In this document: piece by piece, positions 62,452 through 64,000 of the stretch
Position numbering within the stretch: the first letter of the stretch is position 1
Layout of the letters: every line of letters begins with the position of its first letter
Origin: Thermomonospora echinospora
Lineage (GTDB): Bacteria; Actinomycetota; Actinomycetes; Streptosporangiales; Streptosporangiaceae
Direction of reading: 5' to 3'
Length of the DNA: 64,000 nucleotides
NCBI RefSeq assembly: GCF_900108175.1
Contig: NZ_FNVO01000023.1
Span: 1-64,000, forward strand
Notes under the pieces: generated by a model
Told to the model about the DNA's origin: nothing
What the model saw: only the letters and a program-made list of their open reading frames with translations
Databases searched by the model: none
Made by a program: the position numbers and the translations under genes

Positions 62452-63653
62452 GACGCGGGCTCGTCTGGGGTTGCTGGCTGGCGACCCGGATCGTCGGCCT
62501 GCTGATCATCCTCGACCGGTTCCCGTACCCGCGGCGCGGCGAGATCCTCGGTGACCCGGCCATCTACGAGGAGTGGAGCCGGATCCTGGCCGGGGGCGCC
62601 TTCCCCGAGGGGGACGTCCGCTGGCAGTATCCGCCGCTGGCCGCCCCTGTGATGCTGCTGCCGCGCTGGCTCGGGGGGACCTACACCACCACGTTCGCGC
62701 TGGTGGCCCTGGCCGCCGACCTGCTCATCATGTGGCTGCTGACCCGTTCCGGGCGGCCGCTCGCCGGCGCCTGGGTCTGGACGGCGGGTCTGGTGCTGCT
62801 GGGGCCGATGAGCTATGTGCGCTACGACCTGGTCGTCACGGTCGCGGCGGTGGCGGCGCTGCTGATGCTGGCCCGCCACCGGATCTTCGGGGTGCTGGCC
62901 GCTGTGGGTGCCCTGCTGAAGGCGTGGCCGGTGCTGCTGCTGGCGGCCCTGCCCCGCAGCCGCCGGGGCGCCGAGGCGGCGGCGGCCTTCGCGGTGACGT
63001 GCGGCGCGGTCCTGCTGGTGTTCGGGCTGGCGCAGGGCCGTGCCCCGTGGGAGTTCCTGGACGCCCAGGTGTCGCGTGGGCTGGAGTGCGAGGCGGTGGC
63101 CGCCACCCCGTTCATGATCGCCCGCTTGTCGTCCTGGGACGGCACGATCGTCTACCAGTACGGGTCGATGGAGCTGGTCGGGCCGGGTGTCGAGCGGGCG
63201 GCCGCGCTGTTGCCGCCGCTGACGGTCGCCGCGCTGCTGGTCGTGGCCGTGCTGGCCTGGCGCGGCGCCGGACGGGGCTGGAACGTTGCCTGGGGCTGCG
63301 ACGTGGCGTTCGCAGCGGTGCTGGCGGCGGTCGCCACCAGCCGGGTGCTGTCCCCGCAGTACCTGCTGTGGCTGCTGGGCCTGGCCGCGGTCTGCCTGGC
63401 CCACCGGGGCTCCCGCCAGCGCCCGGCGGTGCCGCTGATCCTGGCGGCCACCGCCCTCAGCCAGTTCCTCTACCCGCTGAACTGGCCCGACCTGATGGCC
63501 GCCCAGCCCCTGGAGACCTGGATCCTGGCCGTCCGCAACCTGCTGGTCCTGGCGGCCACTGTCATCGCCGTCGCCCGGCTGCGCACCGGCCCGTCAAACG
63601 CCGGGCAGGACCCCGCCCCGTCTGTCACGGGCGCGGCCCTGCCGGCTAGGTGA
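62448..63653 (+). CDS. GT87-like polytopic mannosyltransferase-family protein
   Basis: This 401-residue membrane protein has about ten helices. The N-terminal part, [43 protein letters not shown], matches the DUF2029/GT87 pattern (acidic loop after helix 1, then YPPL), with [11 protein letters not shown] near the C-terminus. Relatives use polyprenyl-phosphate mannose to decorate lipids or proteins. The GTG at 62448 overlaps the relA stop (GTGA), so it is expressed with relA. The acceptor is unknown. Confidence 0.82.
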   Translation: MRRGLVWGCWLATRIVGLLIILDRFPYPRRGEILGDPAIYEEWSRILAGGAFPEGDVRWQYPPLAAPVMLLPRWLGGTYTTTFALVALAADLLIMWLLTRSGRPLAGAWVWTAGLVLLGPMSYVRYDLVVTVAAVAALLMLARHRIFGVLAAVGALLKAWPVLLLAALPRSRRGAEAAAAFAVTCGAVLLVFGLAQGRAPWEFLDAQVSRGLECEAVAATPFMIARLSSWDGTIVYQYGSMELVGPGVERAAALLPPLTVAALLVVAVLAWRGAGRGWNVAWGCDVAFAAVLAAVATSRVLSPQYLLWLLGLAAVCLAHRGSRQRPAVPLILAATALSQFLYPLNWPDLMAAQPLETWILAVRNLLVLAATVIAVARLRTGPSNAGQDPAPSVTGAALPAR

Positions 63654-63686
63654 GACTCAGCGGCTCTGCCGACCGGGGGAGAACCC

Positions 63687-64000
63687 TCAGGAGAACTCCG
63701 CAAGGGTGCGCTCGGCCTCTTCCAGCCAGGCGCGGCGGGCGGCCAGCGCCTCCTCGGCATCCTTGGCGTCCTTGTCGCGACCGGCGTCCCGGGCCTTGGC
63801 CAGCCGCTTCTCCAACTGCTCGATGGAGGAGCGCAGCTGGCCGACGGTGGCCTCGGCGCGGGCGCGGGCCTCGGGGTTGGTGCGCCGCCACTCGGCCTCC
63901 TCGGCGGCCCGGACGGCGTCCTCGATCTTGCGGAGCCGTCCCTCCAGCCGGTCGCGGGAGTCGCGCGGCACCGGGCCGGCTGCCTCCCAGCGCTCCTGGA
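63687..64000 (-). CDS. DUF349-domain protein, C-terminal part (5' end outside window)
   Basis: The gene enters from the right edge; at least 104 codons are visible, read to a TGA near 63687. The segment QERWEAAGPVPRDSRDRLEGRLRKIEDAVRAAEEAEWRRTNPEARARAEATVGQLRSSIEQLEKRLAKARDAG is a long charged coiled coil of the DUF349 repeat type. Function is unclear; it is next to relA in many actinobacteria. It converges on the GT87-like gene with 33 bp between stops. Confidence 0.8.
   Translation of the reverse strand, partial: QERWEAAGPVPRDSRDRLEGRLRKIEDAVRAAEEAEWRRTNPEARARAEATVGQLRSSIEQLEKRLAKARDAGRDKDAKDAEEALAARRAWLEEAERTLAEFS

Overview
The window is high-GC actinobacterial chromosome. Most genes are tightly packed, ATGA/GTGA overlaps and GTG starts are frequent, and the gene order from about 37 kb to the right end (thrS, HIT protein, pgsA, acyltransferase, pimA, pdxS, pdxT, yebC, ruvCAB, yajC-secD-secF, apt, relA) follows the Mycobacterium tuberculosis block Rv2614c-Rv2583c. 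The absence of mycolate-type genes and the proteins seen suggest a Streptosporangiales/Thermomonosporaceae-like organism, but this placement is inference from gene content only.

Left part (1-8 kb). A tyrosine-recombinase C-terminus enters from the left and converges on tRNA-Val(CAC), as at the end of an integrated element. Then come alkB with a LexA-type box, a copper-handling cluster (membrane protein, YcnI, CopC), a secreted deacetylase plus a DUF4015-type glycoside hydrolase that together look like a split PgaB, and divergent hemerythrin and twin ferritin-like genes around a palindrome.

Accessory middle (8-36 kb). This holds an aromatic-acid-exporter-like (FUSC) protein flanked by short tandem or direct repeats; a PadR / HAAS-ABC ATPase / permease operon; an Orn/Lys/Arg decarboxylase-fold protein; a CHAP peptidase under a c-di-AMP (ydaO-type) riboswitch; lipid genes (fatty acid desaturase and fatty acyl-AMP ligase); a KAS III/OleA-like thiolase followed by an unusual glycosyltransferase-2/adenylation fusion; a TetR-controlled acyl-CoA dehydrogenase/SDR/quinone reductase set; phosphate acetyltransferase; a NarL-type two-component pair; and a sugar/H+ symporter.

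Right part (36.7-64 kb). This is the conserved housekeeping block. thrS is preceded by a Thr-rich leader peptide and terminator-like hairpin (attenuator). HIT protein, pgsA, acyltransferase and pimA form the phosphatidylinositol-mannoside start, interrupted by a DCC/HTTM pair and an EF-G-like gene. pdxS/pdxT make PLP. ruvC carries a LexA-type box. yajC-secD-secF are the Sec accessory proteins. apt and relA link purine salvage to the stringent response. A GT87-like membrane protein overlaps relA, and a DUF349 gene leaves the window at the right edge.

The most interesting unexplained system is the KAS III plus GT2-adenylation fusion pair at 23.8-27.1 kb. The best regulatory finds are the thrS attenuator, the c-di-AMP riboswitch and the LexA boxes at alkB and ruvC.
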